A stretch of DNA of 64,000 bases from Arthrobacter mobilis (GTDB lineage Bacteria > Actinomycetota > Actinomycetes > Actinomycetales > Micrococcaceae). Made by a program: the position numbers and the translations under genes. Of this stretch, positions 26,601 through 34,386 are shown in pieces (position 1 is the stretch's first letter; each line of letters starts with the position of its first letter). The notes below the pieces were generated by a model. The model was not told the DNA's origin. It made no database searches and saw nothing but the letters and a program-made list of their open reading frames with translations. The stretch spans positions 1-64,000 of the forward strand of contig NZ_JAAZSQ010000001.1 in the NCBI RefSeq assembly GCF_012395835.1. Reading direction: 5' to 3'.

Positions 26601-26945
26601 CGCCGCGGGCGCCTGGGGTTCACCGGCAGTACGCAGCCGCAGGCTGTTGGCATACAGCAGGGTGGCCGCCACATGCTTGCAGGAGGAGCCCACCGGGCAG
26701 CTGCAGGAGCTTTCCGCCAGCCGGTAGCCGCCGTCGCCGGCAGCCGGCGCCAGCCGGATCCGGCAGCGGTAGGGAACGGCGGCGGTCCCGTTGACCCGGC
26801 TGTGCAGCGTGCGGGCCTGCGGATCCCAGTCCATGTCGAGCACGAACGAGGCCCGTGCATACCCCTGCCCGCGCGCGAAGGCCCCGCCGCCCACCTGGCG
26901 GATGATCTCCGACGAATCGACCATGGGGAGGGGTTGTTCGGGCAT
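23595..26945 (-). CDS. SWIM-domain SNF2/DEAD-like helicase
   Basis: 1116 residues. A SWIM zinc finger lies at 81-91 (CSCPVGSSCKH). A large beta-rich bacterial SNF2-associated domain occupies roughly 200-620. The SNF2 ATPase follows with Walker A DDMGLGKTLQA, DEAx-box LILDEAQFVKNRN, motif III-like ITGTPLENNL, and the helicase C half ending SLKAGGFGLNLTEA and DRVHRIGQGRNV. These proteins translocate on DNA or remodel nucleoprotein; their bacterial role is poorly known (RapA-like recycling or repair). ATG 26945 was chosen over the later ATG 26924, which has no upstream ribosome site; neither start is certain. Confidence 0.9.
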   Translation of the reverse strand: MPEQPLPMVDSSEIIRQVGGGAFARGQGYARASFVLDMDWDPQARTLHSRVNGTAAVPYRCRIRLAPAAGDGGYRLAESSCSCPVGSSCKHVAATLLYANSLRLRTAGEPQAPAAPAPADRPQAGPAWQRSLDELLGSGAPGPGTGPGQRPMPLGLQFELREQPGPVHPPGPAKPWRPAARQRRGPQQHRPRLGVRPVVLNARGRWVKNQLRWNTISYKTYGLDLDPEQHRWFAQFVPLHRANGQLYFGEDNEWLYLEDFSSPLLWQLFDEARRLGIELLGVKQDITVVVGGSAVLALEARGGGSGFRLEPVLTIDGEAHPVDLAGAIGSHGLYSCTGDGRRITLAPAAAPLNDVGRQLLLEGTGLQIPAPDADDFFERYYPVLSRAVTVACSDGSVQLPQILPPVLVLTAAYGPEHTLRLRWEFEYGIGGRAVRVPLAAGPGRDGHRDGAAEAALLAAAASVPGIGRLAPDPAGPEATLQDLDTLEFTRGVLPLLQVLDGVRVDATGGPPDYRELTEAPELSVSTVESEQADWFDLGLMVKVAGRVIPFGNIFKALSLGQRKLLLVDKTYLSLDQPVFDRLRRLVEEARQLQERDSGPLRLSRYQAGLWAELAELATDTEQAGNWRASVSGLLELGTAGPVPVPAGLQAVLRPYQQEGFNWLAFLWQHRLGGILADDMGLGKTLQALALVCHARQAGATGPDGGPFLVVAPTSVVPNWVLEARRFAPELKVAAVTDTRAHSGRPLAGSAAGADIVVTSYAVFRLDAAAYRELPWAGLILDEAQFVKNRNTKAHQAARELPAPFKLAITGTPLENNLMELWSILAIVAPGLFPSPQKFADHYQRPIERSGHPELLARLRRRIRPLMMRRTKESVAPELPPKQEQVLEVELEPRHRRIYDTHLQRERQKILRLVEDMDRNRFTIFQSLTLLRQLSLDAALVDEKYDGVASAKLDVLLEQLQDVIAEGHRALVFSQFTRFLARAAARLDAAGIRYAYLDGSTRDRAGTIGDFKDGSAPVFLISLKAGGFGLNLTEADYCFLLDPWWNPASEAQAVDRVHRIGQGRNVMVYRLVSRGTIEEKVMALKEGKTRLFSSVLDAGTPFSAALTAEDIRGLLEG

Positions 26946-27132
26946 GCGGCTTATTTTTCCATGCCTCACCGACAAGCCTGCCCGCCGATGGGTCCGCCAG
27001 CGGGCCGGCAGGGCAGTGGCCGGGGACAAAAGCCCTTACCAATCCGCCAATGCGGGAATATGGTGGACTTCAGGCGGCAGCCGCGAAGAGCAGGAAGCGC
27101 AGTCGGCACAGGAAGCGCAAGGAGCTAAGGTC

Positions 27133-27435
27133 ATGGCCAAGGGAACCGAACGTCCGCACGAGGACCACAACAGGCCCGTCCCCCGGGAAGAGCGCCGGGA
27201 CGAGGGCGTGGGGCCGCTGCCGGTGCACGGTTCCGCTTCCGCGCCGGCGATGCCGAACCTGGCGGCCGCGCAGATTCCTGGCCCGGGCACTGCCCATATC
27301 ATCGCCGGGGAAACCGCGGCGATCCCGAATGAGGCGGCGGACCCGGTGGAAAAACAAGGGCACCAGCTCGCCGGGAGGGACGGCGGCCGGCGGGAAGGCC
27401 GCTGGCCCTGGCGCCTCTTCCGGCGGCGGCGCTGA
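27133..27435 (+). CDS. Small hypothetical protein, basic C-terminus
   Basis: 100 residues from ATG 27133, preceded by AGGAG. The protein is hydrophilic, Pro/Ala/Glu-rich, and ends in a strongly basic tail (RREGRWPWRLFRRRR). It has no recognisable domain, signal peptide or membrane segment. It is followed 31 bases later by another small gene with its own AGGAG and together they look like a short operon. The frame is open much further upstream but that extension lies antisense to the helicase gene. Function unknown. Confidence 0.6.
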   Translation: MAKGTERPHEDHNRPVPREERRDEGVGPLPVHGSASAPAMPNLAAAQIPGPGTAHIIAGETAAIPNEAADPVEKQGHQLAGRDGGRREGRWPWRLFRRRR

Positions 27436-27466
27436 CCGGACCGACAGGAGACAAAGGAGACTATCC

Positions 27467-27721
27467 ATGAGCACCGAAGGCCAGCGCAGCGAACACCCCG
27501 GCGGCACGGGCCCGGGCGGCACCGTTCCGGACAGCCCCGACGGCGTGGGCATCGGGGCCGGGCAGGAGCCCAACACCTTCGAGCCGGAAGAGGACACTCC
27601 CGGCAAGGCCCAGGGGGGGAATGTGCCCGCCCCGGATGAAGCTTCGGGACCGGCCGAGCAGCAGGACCGGCAGGAGCCGGACGACCGCGGGCTGACCACC
27701 AACATCACGCCGAGCGACTGA
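27467..27721 (+). CDS. Small acidic Gly/Pro-rich hypothetical protein
   Basis: 84 residues, highly acidic and Gly/Pro/Glu-rich with no predicted structure; it ends DRGLTTNITPSD. AGGAG lies twelve to sixteen bases before the ATG. Short disordered acidic proteins of this type occur widely in Micrococcaceae, but I can assign no function. It is immediately downstream of the other small gene and converges on the P450 gene. Confidence 0.6.
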   Translation: MSTEGQRSEHPGGTGPGGTVPDSPDGVGIGAGQEPNTFEPEEDTPGKAQGGNVPAPDEASGPAEQQDRQEPDDRGLTTNITPSD

Positions 27722-27752
27722 CCCGCCCGGTGCCGCCGCGGCCGGGAGCCGT

Positions 27753-29060
27753 TCAGTCCTGCCAGGTGACCGGGAGGCTGGTCAGGCCGCGGAAGACCCA
27801 GCCATCCCAGGCCTCGGCCCGGCGTTCGTTCGTGCGCAGCCCGGGGAACCTCCGGTAGAGCAGCGGCACGGCGATCTGCCCGATCGAGGTTTTGGCCGCC
27901 CAGTGGCCTGCGCACAGGTGCACGCCGGAGCCGAAGGCCAGGTGCGCCTGTTTGGGCCGGAAGATATCGAAGGCTGCCGCGTCCGTGAAGCGGGCCTCGT
28001 CCCGGTTGGCCGACCCGACGACGACCCCGAGCGGAGCGCCGGCCGGCAGTTCGACGCCGCCGAGCACCACGGCGCGGGTGGTTTCCCGGGGGTACATGCC
28101 GATCGGCGAGATCCAGCGCACGGCCTCGTCAAAGACCGCCGGCCAGAGGGACGGATCCGCCAGTACCTTGGCCCGCTGCTCCGGGTGCCGGCTGAGCGCC
28201 CAGACCATGTTGGTGACCATGTGCTGCGGCTCGTTCATCCCGCCGGAAATGGTCAGCTTCACGTTCGAGGCGACGTTGTCCCGGGGCAGGCCGCTGTTGG
28301 CCAGCGCGGAGGTGATCGAGCCGTCCGGGTGCTGCCGGTAGTAGGGGATGAGTCCGGCCAGCAGCGTGTCCAGTTCCTCCTGCGCGGCATCGCAGCGGGC
28401 CCAGATTTCCGCATCGTCGAGCAGGTTCCCCGCCCCGGCAATGAAGGCGTGCGACCAGCGGCGCATGTCCTCCACCGCCACGTCCTTGAGCCCGAGCAGG
28501 TCGATCAGGTTCTGCGAGGCCACCGGGGCTGCATAGTCCCGGTTCAGGTCCGCCTCCTCCGGGCCCATGTCCGCCAGCACGTCCAGCCAGGTCCGCGCGT
28601 TCCGTTCGAACACCGGCGCCCAGGTGTCCTTGATGTTCTTCGGCCGCAGGGTTGGATTCACCGCGGCACGGTCCGCGGCGTGTTCCGGATCGTCCTTGCG
28701 CAGCATCGGCCGCGCTCCGAGGGCCCGGTTCATGGTGGCGCCGCTGACATTGGCGCTGAAGGTTTCCTGGTCCTGTTCCACCGCGTGGCAGTCGGCAAAG
28801 GTGGTCACCAGGTACTTGTTCAGCACCGGCACCCAGGCCACCGGCGACTCGGCCCGCAGCCGTTCATAGATGGGGTAGGGGTCGGCCATCAGCCGGGCAG
28901 GGTCGACCCAGTCGGCCACGGGCGCCGATCCGGACGCGGCAGCGGGAGGGGAGGCAGCCGGTACGACGGCGGCGGCTTCCGGCGCGCCGTGGGGAACCTG
29001 GCGCGGCGGCTCCGCTGCCCTGAACCCGAAGGGGCACGTTCCGGTGGTGTCGGTGGTCAT
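27753..29060 (-). CDS. Cytochrome P450, CYP255 (GcoA)-like
   Basis: 435 residues. The haem-thiolate motif is FGSGVHLCAGHW with Cys383; the I-helix carries SGGMNEPQHMV instead of the usual acid-Thr pair. The same I-helix pattern (GAMQEPGH), the start ERLRAE.P.A.VPVL and the C-terminus W.FRG.TSL.VTW match what I recall of GcoA, the guaiacol O-demethylase of Amycolatopsis. A ~45-residue Ala/Pro-rich N-terminal extension precedes the P450 fold. No GcoB-type reductase or ferredoxin gene adjoins, so electrons must come from elsewhere. AGGAG precedes ATG 29060. The divergent LysR gene probably regulates it. Confidence 0.85.
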   Translation of the reverse strand: MTTDTTGTCPFGFRAAEPPRQVPHGAPEAAAVVPAASPPAAASGSAPVADWVDPARLMADPYPIYERLRAESPVAWVPVLNKYLVTTFADCHAVEQDQETFSANVSGATMNRALGARPMLRKDDPEHAADRAAVNPTLRPKNIKDTWAPVFERNARTWLDVLADMGPEEADLNRDYAAPVASQNLIDLLGLKDVAVEDMRRWSHAFIAGAGNLLDDAEIWARCDAAQEELDTLLAGLIPYYRQHPDGSITSALANSGLPRDNVASNVKLTISGGMNEPQHMVTNMVWALSRHPEQRAKVLADPSLWPAVFDEAVRWISPIGMYPRETTRAVVLGGVELPAGAPLGVVVGSANRDEARFTDAAAFDIFRPKQAHLAFGSGVHLCAGHWAAKTSIGQIAVPLLYRRFPGLRTNERRAEAWDGWVFRGLTSLPVTWQD

Positions 29061-29174
29061 CGTCGGCTCCTGAAAGCTTGCGGACACGGGTGAAGTGTTA
29101 CCAGTGTCACACGGGGCTATTCATAGGGTAAACTTCGGAAAATAACCAAACTTCTTTGAGCAGATGGAAGATCT

Positions 29175-30110
29175 ATGGTTGAGTTCACCTTGCGGCAGCT
29201 TGAGCTGTTTGCCGCCCTGCCGGACCATCCCACGCTCAGCGCCGCGGCCGTGGCCCTGCACATTTCGGAACCGGCGCTGTCCCAGGCCATTACCGGCCTG
29301 GAGAAGTCGGTTGGGGAGCAGCTGTGCGTGCGGCGCAAGGCCAAGGGCCTGCAGCTGACACCGGCGGGCCAGTTCTTTGCCGAGCGGGCGCGCCGCCTGC
29401 TGCGGGAGGCCGGTGAGCTGGCCAGCGAGCTGGCGGAGGTGAATGGGCGGCTCAAGGGGCCGGTGCGGCTCGGCTGCTACACGGGCCTGGCCAGCAATGT
29501 CCTGCCTCCGGTGCTGGCGGGCTTCCCGGCCCTGCACCCGGAGGTGGTGCTGGAGATCGAAGTGGGCAGCCAGGACGAGCTGCTGTCCGCCCTGGATGCC
29601 GGGCGCCTGGACGCGGCCATCGTCTACGACCTGCAGCTGCCGCCCGGGCTGCAGCGCCGGAACATCTACGAGACCGAGGTGGTGGCGATCCTCGCCGCGG
29701 ACCACCGGCTGGCCGGCGAGGCGGCCGTGGACCTGACCGAGCTGGCGCCGGAACCGCTGATCATGCTCGAGTCCACCCCCAGCACGCTGAACACCCGGCT
29801 GATGTTCGCCGAACGGGGCCTGAACCCGAACCTGCTGATGTCCGTGCCGGTGATCGAGCTGGTCCGTGCCCTCGTCGGCCGCGGGCTGGGCTACAGTCTG
29901 CTGATGTCCCGGCCGAATTCGCAGGACACCACCACGGAAGGCCGACGCGTGGTGGTCCGGCCGCTTGCACCGCGGTCCGGGATCACCTCGGTCACGGCCG
30001 TGTGGCCGGAACAGGTCGCACCCAGCCGGCGCACCGCCGCAGTGCTGGATTTCGCCACGTCCTGCTTCGCCGCGCCGGAGGGCACCAACGTGAATGGTCA
30101 GTACAGCTAG
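29175..30110 (+). CDS. LysR-type transcriptional regulator
   Basis: 311 residues, winged HTH at ~1-60 (LRQLELFAALPDHPTLSAAA) and effector-binding domain from ~95 (RLGCYTGLASNVLPPVLAGF). It is divergent from the P450 gene with 114 bases between start codons, the standard layout for a LysR activator and its target. Its stop codon overlaps the stop of the convergent caspase-fusion gene. It is a paralogue-like relative of the regulator at 19480-20391. Confidence 0.9.
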   Translation: MVEFTLRQLELFAALPDHPTLSAAAVALHISEPALSQAITGLEKSVGEQLCVRRKAKGLQLTPAGQFFAERARRLLREAGELASELAEVNGRLKGPVRLGCYTGLASNVLPPVLAGFPALHPEVVLEIEVGSQDELLSALDAGRLDAAIVYDLQLPPGLQRRNIYETEVVAILAADHRLAGEAAVDLTELAPEPLIMLESTPSTLNTRLMFAERGLNPNLLMSVPVIELVRALVGRGLGYSLLMSRPNSQDTTTEGRRVVVRPLAPRSGITSVTAVWPEQVAPSRRTAAVLDFATSCFAAPEGTNVNGQYS

Positions 30111-32299
30111 CTGTCCAGCAGGTCGGCGGCGGCGCGCAGGAACGCCACGAGCGCCCGCTGCCGGGCCGGATCGGTCCCGGTGCGCTCCGGCCTCGCGCCG
30201 GCCGGACCTGCCGCGGCGGCCAAGCCGGTGCCGGGCAGCACCCCGGCCGTGCCGGCCTGCTGGCTGTCCGTCTCCGTGGCCTGCGGACCGTCCGTGCCCG
30301 CGGCCTGGCTGTCTGTCCCGGCTGCGGGCACGGACGGAATGATGCCGGGCACCGGCGCCAGGAAGGTCCGCCGGCGCAGCAGCTCCGCCGAGTGCAGCTC
30401 CGGGTTCTGCCGCGGCTGCTGGGCGAAGGCCGCCATGACCCGGGCATGGAACTGCTCGTTGGTCAGTTGCCCGATGCCCTGGCCCACCAGCGGGACTGCC
30501 GCGGAACTGAAGTCGCCGCGGCCCCCGGTCTCGTACGCGACCTCGGTGGGGCGGCACGCACTGAACAGCACTTCCCGCGCCCGGGCCCGCGCCCCGGAGG
30601 TACGCTGGTTGCCGCGCAGGGCCCGGTAGCGTTCGGTGGTCTGTTGGTCCAGCACCACAAAGCGGGCGCGGCGGCCGTGCTCGCCGGCCGTCTGCCGCAG
30701 CCCCGCCAGTGCCGGGGCGCTGAGCGGCTGGATCCGGCGCTGGGCATCGCCGGAATGGCAGGAGTCGAAGAAGGCCGTCAGGCTGACCCCTTCGGGCAGC
30801 ACTTCCCAGATCTTGGCCAGGTCGTCGTCGATCACCAGGCGGCCTTCGCGGAAGTCGACCGGGCACAGCGCTTCATCCTTGAGCTGCTCGGCGTTGCCGG
30901 CTTCCTGCTCGTCCTGGTCCAGGTCATCGACGTACGTGCCGTGCCCGGCATACTGCACGGCGAGCACGTCGCCCGGCATGCTGGTGGAGACGAGCCCCAG
31001 GATGGCCAGCAGAATATTCTGCCGGGTGGCTTCGCCGTTGAGCAGCGTCCGTACTTCGAAGCCTGCGGTCTCGAGCTGGGCCCGCCAGGCGGCGGCGTCG
31101 GCGACGCAGCCGTAGAGCCGGTCGGCGCCGGGATACTCATCGATGCCGATGCACAGGGCGCGCCGGCGGCTCCCGGGGCGCAGGGCCGGGAGCGCGGCGG
31201 TCCGGACCTCGGCCGGGGAGGGCCACAGCTGCGGCGCCGCCCGGCGGGCCGGGTAGGAGGTGATGGTGTCCGTGCCCAGCACGCGCCGGGCCACGCTGTC
31301 CATGGTGGCCACGTCGTTGTCGAAACCGCCATGTGTGGTGGCCAGGCAGCCGTTGCGCCCGCCGCCGGTGGCCAGCGACCAAACGACCTCGGCCCGGGCA
31401 CCGGTGCCCGGGGCGCCGAAGAACCCTGCCAGTCCGGCATCGGAGCGCACGCTTTCCTGCAGCCCGAGGATCGGGGCCGGCTCCTCCGGCTCGAAGGAGG
31501 CGCGGACCAGGTAGAGCAGGGACTTCCCGTACAGGCCCACGCAGTTGTCCTCCCGTTCCAGCTCCTGGTTCATGGTGAACATTGCCAGGGACTTGATTCC
31601 GCGGCCCACCTCCGGCTGGAGCGTGTCCTTGAACAGGTCCGTGCGCACCGCGGGGGCGAGCAGGCTGACCGTGGCGAACTCCGGGACGCCGGAGGCCAGG
31701 GCGGCCGGAATGAAGTGGGCATGGAAGATCGACCCCGCGCTGTGGCCGACGGCGTGCACGCTCAGCCGGCCCGGCTGGGCCGTGCAGTACCTGCCCAGCT
31801 CCGCAGCGAACAGGCGGGCGCCACCGTCGTCCGCGGAGGCGGCCGCGGCATCGTTCTTCATCTGCTCCCAGACGGCCTGGCCTTGGCCGAACCGGGCGGC
31901 AAGCTCCAATACGCGGTCCCGGGCCTCGTCCAGCCAGCCGCGCCGGCCGCCGGTGACCCAGTCCTTCAAGGCATCCCAGATCGACCCGGCCAGGCCGGTT
32001 TCCCAGACGAAATGGATGGGGTAGGCGCCGTTCTGCTGCCACCAGGCAACCTGGTCCTGGGCGATGCGCAGCCCGGCGTCCTTGTCCACCAGCCCGCCGT
32101 GGGCATAGATGACCAGCGGCACCGGTCCGGGCCCGTGCGCCGCAGCAAAGCGCGGCAGGTGCTCGGCGAAGATGGCGCGCACGTCATCGGCGGTAGTGGT
32201 GAGGCCGGCCCCGCCGCCGCGGTCGGCCACCTTGCCGTCGCGGAGGTTGACGACGTGCGGTTTCAGCGCCGCCAGCTGTTCCGGGGAAAGAGTGCTCAT
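30107..32299 (-). CDS. Alpha/beta-hydrolase fused to caspase-like (peptidase C14) domain
   Basis: 730 residues. Residues ~60-345 form an alpha/beta-hydrolase with the nucleophile elbow GHSAG (Ser187), oxyanion-type YAHGG near 65, and a likely catalytic His323 (TTHGG). Residues ~378-650 form a caspase/metacaspase p20-like domain starting ALCIGIDEYPGADRLYGC, with the catalytic dyad His453 (YAGHGTYVDD) and Cys514 (FFDSCHSGD). A 60-residue Ala/Thr/Gln linker with AGTD repeats (660-685) leads to a short C-terminal helix. No signal peptide or membrane segment is visible. Bacterial caspase-like proteases often act as regulated-death or defence effectors; pairing with a lipase-like domain is unusual. 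The gene appears monocistronic. GGGAGG precedes ATG 32299. Confidence 0.82.
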   Translation of the reverse strand: MSTLSPEQLAALKPHVVNLRDGKVADRGGGAGLTTTADDVRAIFAEHLPRFAAAHGPGPVPLVIYAHGGLVDKDAGLRIAQDQVAWWQQNGAYPIHFVWETGLAGSIWDALKDWVTGGRRGWLDEARDRVLELAARFGQGQAVWEQMKNDAAAASADDGGARLFAAELGRYCTAQPGRLSVHAVGHSAGSIFHAHFIPAALASGVPEFATVSLLAPAVRTDLFKDTLQPEVGRGIKSLAMFTMNQELEREDNCVGLYGKSLLYLVRASFEPEEPAPILGLQESVRSDAGLAGFFGAPGTGARAEVVWSLATGGGRNGCLATTHGGFDNDVATMDSVARRVLGTDTITSYPARRAAPQLWPSPAEVRTAALPALRPGSRRRALCIGIDEYPGADRLYGCVADAAAWRAQLETAGFEVRTLLNGEATRQNILLAILGLVSTSMPGDVLAVQYAGHGTYVDDLDQDEQEAGNAEQLKDEALCPVDFREGRLVIDDDLAKIWEVLPEGVSLTAFFDSCHSGDAQRRIQPLSAPALAGLRQTAGEHGRRARFVVLDQQTTERYRALRGNQRTSGARARAREVLFSACRPTEVAYETGGRGDFSSAAVPLVGQGIGQLTNEQFHARVMAAFAQQPRQNPELHSAELLRRRTFLAPVPGIIPSVPAAGTDSQAAGTDGPQATETDSQQAGTAGVLPGTGLAAAAGPAGARPERTGTDPARQRALVAFLRAAADLLDS

Positions 32300-32386
32300 G
32301 GGGATGCCTCCCAAGGGGTGGTGCCGTCCGCCCGGCGCGGACAGGAACATCGTGGCACCACCTGCGGCGGCAGGGAAGGGCGCCGG

Positions 32387-33634
32387 CTACCGCAGCGGGT
32401 CGAAGGCCCTGATCTGCCCGGGCACCGTGCCGGTGACGATCTGCTCGGCCAGCAGCTTGCCGGTGGCCGGCCCGAGCACGATGCCCCACATGCCGTGGCC
32501 GCCGGCGACGAACACTCCGGGGGAGCGGGTGGCGCCCACCACCGGCAGCCCGTCCGGGGTGACCGGCCGCGGCCCTACCCAGATATCCTCCAGGTTCTCC
32601 AGATCCATCCCGGTGAACAGCGGACGCACCGAGGCCAGGATCGCATCGATCCGGCCGGTCTGCAGCGGCTCGTCGGGGCCGCGGAATTCCATCGTGCCGG
32701 CGATCCGCAGCCGGCCCTCGTAGGGGGTGCAGGCCACGCGCCGGGCGGGGAAGTAGATCGGGAACTCGGCCGGGTCTTCGGTGGCGACGCTGAAGGAATA
32801 GCCGCGGCCGGCCTGGATCATGGTGCGCACCCCCAGGGGCCTGGCCAGCTTCGGCAGCCAGGCCCCGGTGGCGAGTACAACGACGTCGGCGGCCACCGGC
32901 TCGTGCCCATAGGCATCCACGGCGATCCCGGACGGGCCGTGCCGCAGCCCGCGGACCTCTGCGCCGGCCACGATCGTCGCGCCGCGGGCCCGGACGGCCT
33001 CGGCCAGGGCTTCGACGAACGGCCCGGGCTCGATGAAGCGCTGGCCCTCCATTTCGAAGACGGTGGACACGCCCACGGAGAGCTGGGGTACCTTGAGCCG
33101 GGGGTTCTCCAGCCGGTGCAGCGGCACGCGCTGGCCGGCCTTCTCCACCTGCCCGATCTCGTGGACGAAGGGGCCGCTTTCCTTCTCCTGCTCGAAGCCG
33201 ATGATGAACGGACCCTTCTTGGTCCAGGCCCTGACCCCGGCCTCGGTCAGTTCGTCGAAGGCATCGAGCGCCATCTGGTCGATCGGCGTCAGCGCGGCCA
33301 TGGTGCGGGTCCAGGCCTTGGCGGTGGCATTGAGTCCGAAACGGGCCAGGAACAGCCATAGCCGCGGATCCAGCCGGGCCGGAATATGCAGCGGCGCGGT
33401 GGCATCGAGCAGCGCCTTCGGTGCGTAGGACCACAGCGCCGGCTCCGCCAGCGGCATGGCCATGCCCGGGGTCAGCCAGCCGGCGTTGCCCCAGGATGCA
33501 CCCGCTGCCACGCCCGAGCGGTCCAGCACGGTGACCTCGACGCCGCGCTCCTGCAGGTGCCAGGCGGTGGCCAGGCCTACCATTCCTGCGCCGACGACGA
33601 CGGCGGTGCGCGGGGCTGCCAAACGAGCGTACAT
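32387..33634 (-). CDS. FAD-dependent D-amino acid dehydrogenase (DadA-like)
   Basis: 415 residues of the DAO/glycine oxidase superfamily. The FAD dinucleotide motif is VVVGAGMVGLATAWHL at 12-27, and the C-terminal substrate/FAD part has PVTPDGLPVVG and GGHGMWGIVLGPATGKLLAE, both typical of DadA. It would oxidise a D-amino acid to a keto acid and ammonia at the membrane. AGGAGG precedes ATG 33634. It is divergent from an Lrp/AsnC regulator, the classical arrangement for amino-acid catabolic genes. Confidence 0.87.
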   Translation of the reverse strand: MYARLAAPRTAVVVGAGMVGLATAWHLQERGVEVTVLDRSGVAAGASWGNAGWLTPGMAMPLAEPALWSYAPKALLDATAPLHIPARLDPRLWLFLARFGLNATAKAWTRTMAALTPIDQMALDAFDELTEAGVRAWTKKGPFIIGFEQEKESGPFVHEIGQVEKAGQRVPLHRLENPRLKVPQLSVGVSTVFEMEGQRFIEPGPFVEALAEAVRARGATIVAGAEVRGLRHGPSGIAVDAYGHEPVAADVVVLATGAWLPKLARPLGVRTMIQAGRGYSFSVATEDPAEFPIYFPARRVACTPYEGRLRIAGTMEFRGPDEPLQTGRIDAILASVRPLFTGMDLENLEDIWVGPRPVTPDGLPVVGATRSPGVFVAGGHGMWGIVLGPATGKLLAEQIVTGTVPGQIRAFDPLR

Positions 33635-33763
33635 TCCGTTTTCCTCCTGTCCGCCGGGCGGGCTGCAGCCCGGAATCCCCCAAGGAACCACTTGAGCCCA
33701 TGGTGAACATTATTAACCGCGGGGGCAATCACATCGCCGAAGATTCTGCCTAGCATGAAAGAC

Positions 33764-34303
33764 ATGACTGAAGATTCGGAAAGGATGCCGTACGGGCCGG
33801 TCGGACCGAAGGAAATTCGGCGTCCCGGACTGGATGCCACCGACCGGCTCATCCTCGAGATCCTGCAGGCCGACGCCCGCACGCCCAACAACGCCATCGC
33901 AGCCGCAGCCGGCATCGCCCCCTCCACCTGCCACAGCCGCATCCGGGCGCTGCGGGAGCGGGGCGTCATCCGGGGCTTCCATGCGGACGTGGACCCCGCG
34001 GCGGTGGGCCGGGGCCTGCAGGCCCTGATCTCCATCCGGCTGCAGGCCCACGCACGGTCGAACCTGGGCCGGTTCGAGGACTATCTGGCCGGACTGCCGC
34101 AGGTGGAGGCCATTTTCTTCGTCACCGGGGACCGGGACTTCATGATCCATGTGGCCGTGCCGGACTCTTCGGCGCTGCGGGATCTGGTGGCCAACAACCT
34201 GAGCGTGCGGCCGGAGGTGGCCGGCACCAACACCACGGTGATCTTCGACTATGTTCGCCCGGCCAGCGGACACTCCGCGGGACAGGCATCGGTACAGCAG
34301 TAA
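33764..34303 (+). CDS. Lrp/AsnC-family regulator
   Basis: 179 residues from ATG 33764. The AsnC-type HTH is at ~25-75 (LDATDRLILEILQADARTPN) and the RAM effector domain follows. The earlier ATG at 33755 overlaps a TAGCAT -10 hexamer (33751-33756); a transcript from it would begin about 33763-33764, so the second ATG is preferred as a leaderless start. It presumably regulates the divergent DadA-like gene in response to an amino acid, as Lrp homologues commonly do. Confidence 0.88.
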   Translation: MTEDSERMPYGPVGPKEIRRPGLDATDRLILEILQADARTPNNAIAAAAGIAPSTCHSRIRALRERGVIRGFHADVDPAAVGRGLQALISIRLQAHARSNLGRFEDYLAGLPQVEAIFFVTGDRDFMIHVAVPDSSALRDLVANNLSVRPEVAGTNTTVIFDYVRPASGHSAGQASVQQ

Positions 34304-34323
34304 TGCCACCGCCGGCCTGCTTG

Positions 34324-34366
34324 TTGACACGTCATATAACTGGCCCTAGAATAGTTGAAACATCAA
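34324..34366 (+). promoter_or_regulatory. Sigma-A promoter with TTGA-N4-TCAA operator
   Basis: TTGACA (34324-34329), 17 bases, TAGAAT (34347-34352) is the best promoter in the window. TTGAAACATCAA (34355-34366) overlaps the expected start site. The same TTGA-N4-TCAA pattern occurs twice upstream of the DoxX gene and resembles the RosR/MarR operator described in Corynebacterium. Confidence 0.7.
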
Positions 34367-34386
34367 GTTTCCGACCGAAGGCAGCC

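Noticed and set aside
30002-33361. Open plus-strand frame of 1,119 codons
   Set aside because: Antisense to the caspase fusion and DadA-like genes; translation is Arg/Gly/His-rich without domains.
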